Assembly: GCA_021160845.1 (NCBI GenBank)
Contig: JAGHBT010000328.1
Coordinates: 1-5,719 of the forward strand
From: a bacterium
Lineage (GTDB): Bacteria; Krumholzibacteriota; Krumholzibacteriia; Krumholzibacteriales; WJIX01
Direction: 5' to 3'
DNA length: 5,719 nt
Shown here: positions 1-5,557 of the stretch, piece by piece
How positions within the stretch are numbered: position 1 is the first letter of the stretch
How the letters are laid out: each line of letters opens with the position of its first letter
Made by a program: the position numbers and the translations under genes
The notes under the pieces: model-generated
What the model was told of the DNA's origin: nothing
The model's input: the letters and a program-made list of their open reading frames with translations, nothing else
Databases searched by the model: none

Positions 1-372
1 CCTGATAACAAGACAATTATTATTCCAAACGGAGTATTATCTAACGCAAGTGTTACCAATTATTCTACTGAAAAGACCCGTCGGGTTGACATGACTTTTG
101 GCATTGGATATTCAGATGATATTAAAAAGGCAAAAGAAATACTGGAAACATTACTTAAAAGCGATAGCCGAGTTATAAAAGACCCCGAGCCGATGGTAGT
201 TGTTTCCGAATTGGCTGATAGCTCAGTGAATTTCGCGGTGCGTGCCTGGTGCAACAGTGATGATTACTGGGGGATTTATTTTGATATGCAGGAAAAAGTT
301 AAGTTAGAATTTGACGAACAGGGGATTTCAATTCCATTTCCGCAGCAGGATGTGCATGTATTTAATAATTAG
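1..372 (+). CDS. MscS-family small-conductance mechanosensitive channel, C-terminal part (5' end outside window)
   Basis: This is the last 123 codons of a gene that opens before the window; the reading frame is open from base 1 to the TAG at 370-372. The translation begins PDNKTIIIPNGVLSNASVTN, followed by YSTEKTRRVDMTFGIGYSDD. This matches the MscS beta domain (the 'IPNG...N.S...RR.....GY..D' signature), with the downstream alpha/beta region of the cytoplasmic cage following. Family members are inner-membrane channels that open under membrane tension and release solutes during hypo-osmotic shock. The pore helices are not in the window, so channel subtype and total length cannot be judged. 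The protein stops shortly after the alpha/beta domain, so no extra C-terminal domain is present. The next gene starts about 40 bases downstream on the same strand, so the two may be co-transcribed. An internal ATG at 91 is not the start, because conserved MscS sequence precedes it in frame. Confidence 0.9.
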   Translation, partial: PDNKTIIIPNGVLSNASVTNYSTEKTRRVDMTFGIGYSDDIKKAKEILETLLKSDSRVIKDPEPMVVVSELADSSVNFAVRAWCNSDDYWGIYFDMQEKVKLEFDEQGISIPFPQQDVHVFNN

Positions 373-396
373 GGTTTAATGTCAGCCCTTAATATT

Positions 397-402
397 AGGA
401 GG
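397..402 (+). promoter_or_regulatory. Strong ribosome binding site that decides a GTG start
   Basis: AGGAGG at 397-402 lies nine bases before a GTG at 412, which is ideal Shine-Dalgarno spacing. An ATG further upstream at 379 is in the same frame, but this purine-rich motif would then fall inside the coding region, and the ATG has only a weak GGG-containing leader after the previous stop codon. The site therefore favours GTG 412, and the resulting N-terminus is a textbook signal peptide. Confidence 0.75.
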
Positions 403-411
403 GAGCTTACG

Positions 412-1275
412 GTGAAGCTGAAAGCAGTTGTACTTGTAATTTGTATTCAGATTTTTTTGAGCAGCTATATATTTGCTCAGGGAAAAGAGGTTGAAGAACC
501 TAAATATGGATGGCAAAAGGAAGCGGTTGGTGGAATTAATCTAACGCAAACCAGTTTTGATAATTGGGCACAAGGGGGCGAGAATTCATTCGCATCGCAA
601 TTAAATTTTAATTTCAAATTGATAAATGACCGGGAAAAAACAAATTGGGCGAATTCCGGCAAGTTTAGCTATGGTTCGGCAAAAATTGGAAATCAGGAAT
701 CCCGCAAGTCCATCGATGAAATCAAATTGGAAAGTGTGTTTACGTACAAATTTGGCACATACATCAATCCTTATGCAGCTGTTACCGGTGAAACCCAATT
801 TGCGTCGGGGTATGACTATGGCACTGTTCCTAAAACGCAGATCTCAGCGATTATGGATCCGGGGTATTTTCGAGAAAGTATTGGTGTTGATTACCAACCA
901 AACGATATTGTAAAAACCCGGATTGGCGCTTCTCTGAAACAAACCATTACCAGTGATTACCCTATACCATACGCGGATGATCCGGATACTAAAAATGAGA
1001 TAGAAAAGACAAAAAATGAAATTGGGGCCGAGTCGGTGACAGATATAAGTTGGAAAATATCTGAAAACACATTACTTATCACAAAGCTGGAACTTTTTTC
1101 TACATTTAAGGCTCTTAATGAAACTGATGTAAACTGGGATAATATTTTAACCATAGAAATTTCCAAGTACTTTAATGTTAATTTTAATTTCAAGTTATTT
1201 TATGACAAAGACATATCCAGTAAGCGTCAAATCAAACAGGCCATCGCTTTGGGGTTTACTTATAGTTTTATATAA
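412..1275 (+). CDS. DUF3078-family secreted protein, probable outer-membrane beta-barrel
   Basis: From the GTG start this is a 287-residue protein. Residues 1-23 form a signal peptide: a short Lys-containing n-region, a hydrophobic stretch around AVVLVICIQIFL, and a likely cleavage after FAQ. The mature part opens with a Trp-containing segment (YGWQKEA) and has the motif FDNWAQGG at residues 49-56, the hallmark I associate with DUF3078. The rest is rich in alternating polar and aromatic residues (for example FKLFYDKDIS) and ends IALGFTYSFI, resembling an outer-membrane barrel with an aromatic C-terminal strand. No enzymatic function is known to me for this family; it is mostly seen in Bacteroidota and relatives. 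An ATG at 379 in frame would add 11 residues before the signal peptide and is disfavoured. The gene sits 39 bases after the MscS-type gene on the same strand, suggesting shared transcription. Family assignment is fairly secure; the barrel is inferred. Confidence 0.8.
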   Translation: MKLKAVVLVICIQIFLSSYIFAQGKEVEEPKYGWQKEAVGGINLTQTSFDNWAQGGENSFASQLNFNFKLINDREKTNWANSGKFSYGSAKIGNQESRKSIDEIKLESVFTYKFGTYINPYAAVTGETQFASGYDYGTVPKTQISAIMDPGYFRESIGVDYQPNDIVKTRIGASLKQTITSDYPIPYADDPDTKNEIEKTKNEIGAESVTDISWKISENTLLITKLELFSTFKALNETDVNWDNILTIEISKYFNVNFNFKLFYDKDISSKRQIKQAIALGFTYSFI

Positions 1276-1348
1276 ACATTTAGTTTTGGCTTGCATGATT
1301 TAATCGGCGCTTTTTGAGAACTCGGCGATTTACTATCCGGTTTGAGAT

Positions 1349-4300
1349 ATGAATTTATTTTCTTGTATAAGCAAGTTTTATCCGGGAAAAGTCTTCCGAA
1401 CTATCACGGCAATTCTGCTGGTTTTACTCTATCAGACAGCCCTGAGTGCGGGTGATCTAAAACGATTTACCCCCATAAGGTTTGAGCAGCTCTCAATTGA
1501 GGAGGGGCTATCTCAGAGTATCGTTACATGCATCGTACAGGATAATTATGGATTTATGTGGTTTGGAACTGAAGACGGCCTAAATAAATATGACGGATAT
1601 AAGATTACGGTTGTCAGGCATGATCCTGATAATGAAACGAGCCTTGCTTTCAACCACATAATATCGCTCTGCTACGATAGAAAGGGGTTTCTCTGGATCG
1701 GTACATTTCAAAGAGGTCTCGAAAGATATAACCCTTCGACTGAAGAATTTATCCATCACGTTTACAACCCCGCAGATACAACATCTCTGAGTAATAACAT
1801 GGTTAGGGTTATTGTTGAAGACAGCGGGGGATTTATCTGGGTGGGAACCGATAAAGGACTTAATGTCTTAGATCGAAAGACCGGTTCTTTCAAGCGGTAC
1901 TTCTCGGATCCGGGAAATCTTTTTTCCCTGAGTTCCGATAAAATAACTTCGATTTGTGAAGATAAGCCGGCATCGATCTGGATTGGTACGGATGGTGAGG
2001 GATTAAACAGATTTGACAAAAAAACCGGCAAATTTGTCTGTTTCAGAAATGATCCTGCCGATGAGAGAAGTATCAGTCACAATTCAATTACATCGATATT
2101 TATAGATTCAGACGAAGTGATGTGGGTGGGAACAGACGGGGGAGGATTAAATAGGTTTTGCCGGAAAGATAATACTTTTACACATTTTATGGTTGAAGAG
2201 GGTAATTCTAACGGTATCAGTCATAATTCAATCAAGTCAATTTTTGAGGATAACAACGGTTTTCTCTGGATAGGGACAGATGGGGGAGGGTTGGACAGGC
2301 TCGATCGGAGTGAATTGAAGTTCAAAAACTTCAGAAACGATCCCAACGACCCGACAAGTCTGAGTTACAATGAAATATACGCTATTTTTGAGGATCGCAC
2401 GGGGGTTATCTGGCTTGGCACTTACGGAGGGGGGATCAACAAATTTGATTCAAAAAGGAAGAGGTTCATCCATTATAAACCTGAGATTGGGGAACCGAAC
2501 AGCTTGAGTCATGAAATAGTATGGAGTTTTTGTGAGGGCGATTCAGGTATCTTCTGGATCGGCACTCACGGCGGGGGCTTAAATCGGTTTGACAGAGAGA
2601 AAAGCCGATTCACTCACTATTTCCACGATCCCGAAGATCCTTCGAGTTTGAGCAATAATATAGTCAGAGTTATTTGTAAAGGAAGTGGGGGGGCGTTGTG
2701 GATTGGCACGAACGGCGGAGGTGTCTGCAGGTTTGACAGGGAATCTGAGAAATTTACGACCTATCGCCATTCCCCTTCTGATTCGGCAAGTATTAGCCAT
2801 GATGAAATTAGATCAATTTATGAAGACGGGGCAGGGGAGTTGTGGATAGGTACAAACGGCGGCGGACTAAACAGATTCGACAAGACAACCGGAAAATCAG
2901 TGCGATATCAATATGATCCAAATAATCCTGCAAGTCTCAGTAATAATTATGTACGTGTCATTTACGAAGATAGCGATGGGATGTTCTGGCTCGGCACTCA
3001 GGGGGGAGGGTTGAATCTGTTTGACAGGAAAACAGGTTTTTTCACCCGCTATATGAGTAACCCGGATGATCCGCGGAGTATTAACAGCGATTATATTTTT
3101 TCAATATATGAAGATGATGCCGGGATATTATGGCTTTGTACCTGGGGTGGAGGCATTAATAGATTTGACAAGAATTCAGGGGAATTTAGAGCGTATACAA
3201 AAAAGGACGGGCTTCCAAGCAATTCAGTATATGGGCTGTTGGAAGATGAAAAAGGCAATTTCTGGTTGAGTACCAATAACGGACTTTCAAGATTTAATCC
3301 TAAAACGGGAACTTTTAAGAACTACAATTCGAGAGATGGTCTGCAGAGTAATGAGTTTAACGGAGGATCTTACTACAAGGCTGACAGCGGCGAAATGTTT
3401 TTTGGAGGGATCAATGGCTTTAACTCTTTTTATCCGGATGAAATAGAAGATAATCCATTTATACCCAAAGTGGTGATAACTTCATTTAGAAAGCTTAACA
3501 GGGAAGTTGAACTGAGCAGTCCCCTTGCTGAAATAGATAAACTTTTCCTTTCATACCGGGATTACAGTTTTTCATTTGAATTCGCCGCTCTCGAGTACTC
3601 GGCTCCCGATAAAAACAGATACGCTTACAGGATGGTCGGTCTTGAGGACGAATGGATATACACTGACGCGGAAAGGCGTTTTGCTTATTTTACAACTCTT
3701 CCTCCGGGAGAATACCAATTTCAGGTGAAGGCTTCCAACAACGATGGGATATGGAATATGGAAGGGATTTCCGTTGATATCGTGATTACACCTCCATTCT
3801 GGCAGAGGACAATTTTCAGAGTTACCGTCTTTCTGCTTGTCGTGATTCTGGTGTGGATATTATACAATAGGAGGCTGCGAAATGTGCGGCTGAAAGCCGA
3901 ACTGGATACCGCTCATAATGCCCAGATGTCCATTATGCCTGAGAAAGCCCCCGAACTGGATGGATTTGATATTAGCGGAATCTGTCTTCCGGCCTACGAA
4001 GTGGGAGGAGATTTCTTTGATTATATTTGGCTGGACGAGAGTAAAAACAGACTGGCGGTAGTAATTGGTGATGTTTCCGGCAAAGCAATGCAGGCGGCTA
4101 TGATAGCTGTTATGTCAGATGGTATGGTAAATACTGCTACCTTTGGGTCGAGTTCATCCGCGGAAATAGCTGGTTTTATGAACGAAGCTATATACAGAAA
4201 GACTCCGGATACAATGTTTACCTGTTCCTGCCTCTGTGTCCTGGATATTGACAAAAGAGAAATTGTTTTTACAAATGCCGGCATGAAGGCGCCGCTGCTA

Positions 4301-4627
4301 AAGACTGAAAATGCCGTTTCTGTTCTCGACAGTATGGGGTACGGTCTTCCCTTGGGTGCTTTCGCGGAAAGCCAGTATAAAGAGGAAAAAAGAAAATTTG
4401 AATCCGGAGATGTTATGTTCATTTTTTCTGATGGGGTAACAGAAGCAAGGAACAAAGCGGGGGACTTCTTCGGGGACGAAAGATTAATAGCGTTCCTCAA
4501 TTCGATTGACACTCACGGGTTATCCTCACAGGAGATACAGAACAGGATGCTCAGCGTTCTGAACGAATTCAGGGAAAGCAGTCAGCAGGACGATGATATA
4601 ACTCTAATTGTGATAAAAGCGCTTTGA
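1349..4627 (+). CDS. Membrane sensor: 14-blade two-component propeller, Y_Y_Y domain, SpoIIE-type PP2C phosphatase
   Basis: This 1092-residue protein starts with a signal peptide or anchor (residues 1 to about 35; hydrophobic run ITAILLVLLY, Ala-x-Ala end). Residues about 45-700 hold 14 repeats of the Reg_prop type, with motif D..G.(I/L)W(I/L)GT.GGGLNRFD...F..Y..DP. Fourteen blades suits two seven-bladed propellers, as in Bacteroidota hybrid two-component sensors. A Y_Y_Y-type immunoglobulin-like domain follows (about 740-815, ending LPPGEYQFQVKASNNDGIWN). One transmembrane helix spans about 821-840, then a short helical linker. The C-terminus is a SpoIIE/RsbU-like PP2C phosphatase with metal-binding motifs intact: VGGDFFDY 885-892, GDVSGK 907-912, SDGVTEARN from 1027, and DDDITLIV from 1081. 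The expected role is to sense a periplasmic ligand and dephosphorylate a cytoplasmic Ser/Thr-phosphoprotein, classically an anti-sigma-factor antagonist. Neither partner nor ligand is evident here. The ATG is the first possible start, because an in-frame stop (1343-1345) lies just upstream. No good ribosome binding site is visible. Confidence 0.92.
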   Translation: MNLFSCISKFYPGKVFRTITAILLVLLYQTALSAGDLKRFTPIRFEQLSIEEGLSQSIVTCIVQDNYGFMWFGTEDGLNKYDGYKITVVRHDPDNETSLAFNHIISLCYDRKGFLWIGTFQRGLERYNPSTEEFIHHVYNPADTTSLSNNMVRVIVEDSGGFIWVGTDKGLNVLDRKTGSFKRYFSDPGNLFSLSSDKITSICEDKPASIWIGTDGEGLNRFDKKTGKFVCFRNDPADERSISHNSITSIFIDSDEVMWVGTDGGGLNRFCRKDNTFTHFMVEEGNSNGISHNSIKSIFEDNNGFLWIGTDGGGLDRLDRSELKFKNFRNDPNDPTSLSYNEIYAIFEDRTGVIWLGTYGGGINKFDSKRKRFIHYKPEIGEPNSLSHEIVWSFCEGDSGIFWIGTHGGGLNRFDREKSRFTHYFHDPEDPSSLSNNIVRVICKGSGGALWIGTNGGGVCRFDRESEKFTTYRHSPSDSASISHDEIRSIYEDGAGELWIGTNGGGLNRFDKTTGKSVRYQYDPNNPASLSNNYVRVIYEDSDGMFWLGTQGGGLNLFDRKTGFFTRYMSNPDDPRSINSDYIFSIYEDDAGILWLCTWGGGINRFDKNSGEFRAYTKKDGLPSNSVYGLLEDEKGNFWLSTNNGLSRFNPKTGTFKNYNSRDGLQSNEFNGGSYYKADSGEMFFGGINGFNSFYPDEIEDNPFIPKVVITSFRKLNREVELSSPLAEIDKLFLSYRDYSFSFEFAALEYSAPDKNRYAYRMVGLEDEWIYTDAERRFAYFTTLPPGEYQFQVKASNNDGIWNMEGISVDIVITPPFWQRTIFRVTVFLLVVILVWILYNRRLRNVRLKAELDTAHNAQMSIMPEKAPELDGFDISGICLPAYEVGGDFFDYIWLDESKNRLAVVIGDVSGKAMQAAMIAVMSDGMVNTATFGSSSSAEIAGFMNEAIYRKTPDTMFTCSCLCVLDIDKREIVFTNAGMKAPLLKTENAVSVLDSMGYGLPLGAFAESQYKEEKRKFESGDVMFIFSDGVTEARNKAGDFFGDERLIAFLNSIDTHGLSSQEIQNRMLSVLNEFRESSQQDDDITLIVIKAL
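1559..3400 (+). repeat. In-gene tandem repeats encoding 14 propeller blades (about 144-base period)
   Basis: The conserved Trp of each W-x-G-T motif falls at residues 71, 116, 164, 211, 259, 307, 355, 403, 451, 499, 547, 595 and 639, with a Phe replacing it at 684. From 211 to 595 the spacing is exactly 48 residues eight times in a row. The units are diverged at DNA level, but recurrent stretches such as GGAGG(A/G)TTAAA(T/C)AG(A/G)TTTGAC remain recognisable. The first, second and last two blades are the most atypical in length or motif, as expected for propeller closure. The coordinates run from the first to about the last blade motif, not strict unit edges. Confidence 0.85.
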
Positions 4628-4655
4628 TCAGTTGTATCTTTCAAATAATTAAATT

Positions 4656-4684
4656 TTGTCTTGCAGCTTCCGGCCAATTATGAT
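4656..4684 (+). promoter_or_regulatory. Possible sigma70-like promoter
   Basis: TTGTCT at 4656-4661 and TATGAT at 4679-4684 are separated by 17 bases, matching a -35/-10 pair at four and five of six positions. It would read towards the cassette region. No gene follows closely, a possible terminator lies only about 60 bases downstream, and primary promoters in Bacteroidota-like hosts differ from this consensus. It may be a chance match in AT-rich sequence. Confidence 0.2.
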
Positions 4685-4711
4685 AAGAGTATTCAAACAT
4701 ACTGAAAATAT

Positions 4712-4750
4712 AAAAAAGATATGGCGCGGACGCCTCGCGGGGGGTTTTTT
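4712..4750 (+). terminator. Possible weak intrinsic terminator after the sensor gene
   Basis: A run of six A (4712-4717) and a run of six T (4745-4750) flank a GC-rich core that includes GGCGCGGACGCC (4723-4734; GGCG/CGCC with a four-base loop) and a G-run directly before the T-run. A/T pairing around the core would give a bidirectional-terminator-like stem, but the G-run lacks a matching C-run, so the hairpin next to the T-tract is weak. Its place about 85 bases past the stop codon of a long same-strand gene fits termination. Confidence 0.35.
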
Positions 4751-4819
4751 GTTGTGAAACTGTATAGAAAGGGTCTAAGATAAGAAGAAGTTAATGGAAA
4801 ATTGGAGGCGCTCAGCTAT

Positions 4820-4953
4820 GTGCCAACGGGTTGCGGATTTCCATCCGCCCGATGTCCGTTGCTACGCGCCGGCCATCAAGCTGCTGCAGCGGACAGTAGT
4901 CTTCGCGAGCAAGCTCGCGTGATCACCCGGCGCTGGGACGTAGCCCATTAGGC
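4820..4953 (+). repeat. Integron attC-like recombination site, divergent (site A)
   Basis: The 3' end GACGTAGCCCATTAGGC (4937-4953) aligns with the 3' end of site B (GACCGCAGCCCGTTAGAC). The 5' end GTGCCAACGGGTTGCGG (4820-4836) pairs with it: GGGTTGCG (4828-4835) against CGTAGCCC (4939-4946) with two G-T wobbles, and GCC-AA outside it against TT-GGC. Inside are further stems: GCGGAT/ATCCGC with a TTCC loop (4833-4848), GCTACGCGCCGG facing CCGGCGC...GTAGC, and the central CGCGAGC/GCTCGCG hairpin shared with site B. The 134-base length is at the long end for attC. Oddities: the core reads ATTAGGC instead of GTTRRRY, and the left core is TGCCAAC instead of RYYYAAC. It is probably a diverged or impaired attC. 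A lone structured element of another kind is less likely, given the match to B. Confidence 0.6.
4896..4919 (+). repeat. 24-base direct repeat with hairpin core, copy 1 (in site A)
   Basis: These 24 bases are identical to 5467-5490, and the match extends to 28 bases with one mismatch (4892-4919 against 5463-5490). The segment begins GTAGTCTT and ends with the palindrome CGCGAGCAAGCTCGCG, which folds as a six- to seven-pair stem with a minimal loop. It lies in the central variable stem of the attC-like site, where unrelated attC sites normally differ. Confidence 0.9.
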
Positions 4954-4989
4954 ATTCATAATTGTTGGTCGAATTGGAGGTTAGAAACC

Positions 4990-5439
4990 ATGAAGCGAAA
5001 TTGGGCAGTAGCGATCCTCTTGCTCCTAGCTGCTCCTACTCATGCTGAAGCGCAAGATAGGTTCATCTCGAAGATCACGCTTCCAAGTGGCCAAACGGTG
5101 GTCGTCGCGGAGGGTGATTTCGAGGCTCGATCTATTGGCAGTTTCAGCATACGGCTCTATGAGGCTGCTGCGGATTCAGACGAAACCACGTTCTTCATCT
5201 CTGGGCTTATTCGCGCTCGCGATGGAGTTGTAGAAAAAGTCATTTATGCTGATCTCGATGGCGATAAACAGCAAGAGATTATAGTCATTGTTCGTTCCGT
5301 AGGTACAGGGAACTATCAATCGGCGCACGCATTTGCGATTACGAGTGACGAAGTGGTTTTTCGTGCTGCGGTAGAGGGTCTCGCCCCCGATATAGACCCT
5401 GTGGCGGTCCTGCAGAGAACCGAGAATAGGCATCGGTGA
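4990..5439 (+). CDS. pliI: PliI-like periplasmic inhibitor of I-type lysozyme
   Basis: This is a 149-residue exported protein. The signal peptide covers about residues 1-22 (Lys/Arg start, AVAILLLLAAP, likely cleavage after AEAQ). The mature domain shows the pattern I know from PliI proteins: ITLPSGQTVVVAEGDFEARS (29-48), SIGSFSIRLY, a Asp-rich loop DLDGDKQQE (88-96), and VRSVGTGNYQSAHAF (101-115). The last is the Ser/Gly/Tyr loop thought to insert into the lysozyme active site. PliI family members sit in the periplasm and bind invertebrate-type lysozymes, protecting peptidoglycan from animal defence or digestive enzymes. Start: ATG 4990 with GGAGG at 4976-4980, nine bases upstream. The gene is alone between two attC-like sites and is richer in G and C than genes 1-4627, consistent with acquisition as cassette cargo. 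The call rests on remembered family sequence, not a search; if wrong, it is still a small secreted beta-rich protein. Confidence 0.75.
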   Translation: MKRNWAVAILLLLAAPTHAEAQDRFISKITLPSGQTVVVAEGDFEARSIGSFSIRLYEAAADSDETTFFISGLIRARDGVVEKVIYADLDGDKQQEIIVIVRSVGTGNYQSAHAFAITSDEVVFRAAVEGLAPDIDPVAVLQRTENRHR

Positions 5440-5445
5440 TGCGAT

Positions 5446-5532
5446 GCCTAACAAACGTATCTGACGGTAGTCTTCGCGAGCAAGCTCGCGGAAACCCGCC
5501 GCGCCAGCCCTGGCGACCGCAGCCCGTTAGAC
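5446..5532 (+). repeat. Integron attC recombination site (site B)
   Basis: The outer cores are GCCTAAC (5446-5452, RYYYAAC) and GTTAGAC (5526-5532, GTTRRRY), complementary except for one position. The inner pair is CTGACGGT (5461-5468) against ACCGCAG (5516-5522), complementary apart from a single extra A on the left arm. One extrahelical base in that arm is a defining feature of attC, used by the integrase to choose the strand. Between them lie the CGCGAGC/GCTCGCG hairpin and a CGCCA/TGGCG hairpin. The total of 87 bases is typical. It starts six bases after a stop codon and ends 25 bases before the next ATG, exactly as in cassette arrays. The unpaired spacers differ in length on the two sides (about eight and three bases), slightly unusual. 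Confidence 0.82.
5467..5490 (+). repeat. 24-base direct repeat with hairpin core, copy 2 (in site B)
   Basis: Identical to 4896-4919. It makes up the central stem of site B. The CGCGAGCAAGCTCGCG palindrome can also be read as a strong short hairpin in RNA directly downstream of the PliI-like gene, but no T-run follows, so it is not an intrinsic terminator. Confidence 0.9.
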
Positions 5533-5557
5533 TAAATATTTCGAGGAATAGAGAATC

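Larger units (their letters stand above)
4628..4819. other. Gene-free stretch between the sensor gene and the first attC-like site
   Basis: No convincing gene lies here. The first part (to about 4720) is AT-rich like the sensor gene's surroundings. It contains a possible promoter and then a T-run following GC-rich sequence that may terminate the sensor transcript. After about 4750 it turns into purine-rich sequence (AGATAAGAAGAAG around 4780) and leads into the structured element at 4820. If that element is an attC, this stretch should include either the body of a gene-less or decayed cassette, or the boundary between chromosome and array. The boundary cannot be placed to the base. Confidence 0.5.
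4948..5526 (+). mobile_element. Integron gene cassette carrying a PliI-like gene
   Basis: The cassette is delimited by the expected crossover points: between A and TTAGGC of site A on the left, and after the G of GTTAGAC of site B on the right. It is about 579 bases. It has the classic layout: a short leader of 36 bases after the core site, a ribosome binding site, one gene in the array direction, and the attC starting six bases after the stop codon. No promoter is evident inside, as is usual for cassettes. The boundaries depend on the attC reading of both sites. Confidence 0.65.

Noticed and set aside
626..913. A 95-codon plus-strand open frame inside the DUF3078 gene
   Set aside because: Out of frame with a well-supported gene, no ribosome site and no recognisable protein features.
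1276..1348. A promoter or terminator between the DUF3078 and sensor genes
   Set aside because: TTGAGA (1314) and TACTAT (1331) are only 11 bases apart, and no inverted repeat with a T-run is present; nothing could be supported in this 73-base gap.
4021..4512. A 163-codon minus-strand open frame
   Set aside because: It is fully antisense to the phosphatase domain, whose catalytic motifs prove the plus-strand frame; a shadow frame.
4794..4922. A 42-codon frame (ATG 4794, TGA 4920-4922) as a real gene
   Set aside because: It lies mostly inside the pairing arms of attC-like site A, so the sequence is explained by structure; the composition is skewed and the product resembles nothing I know. Only the ribosome-site observation was kept, as a low-interest finding.
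4896..5490. The two 24-base copies as a CRISPR array or as transposon terminal repeats
   Set aside because: There are only two copies, 571 bases apart, in direct orientation, with a gene between them and no spacer regularity, transposase or target duplication; each copy sits inside a larger attC fold.
5474..5490. The hairpin after the PliI-like gene as a rho-independent terminator
   Set aside because: The stem is strong but is followed by GAAACCC and not a T-run; the attC reading explains it better.
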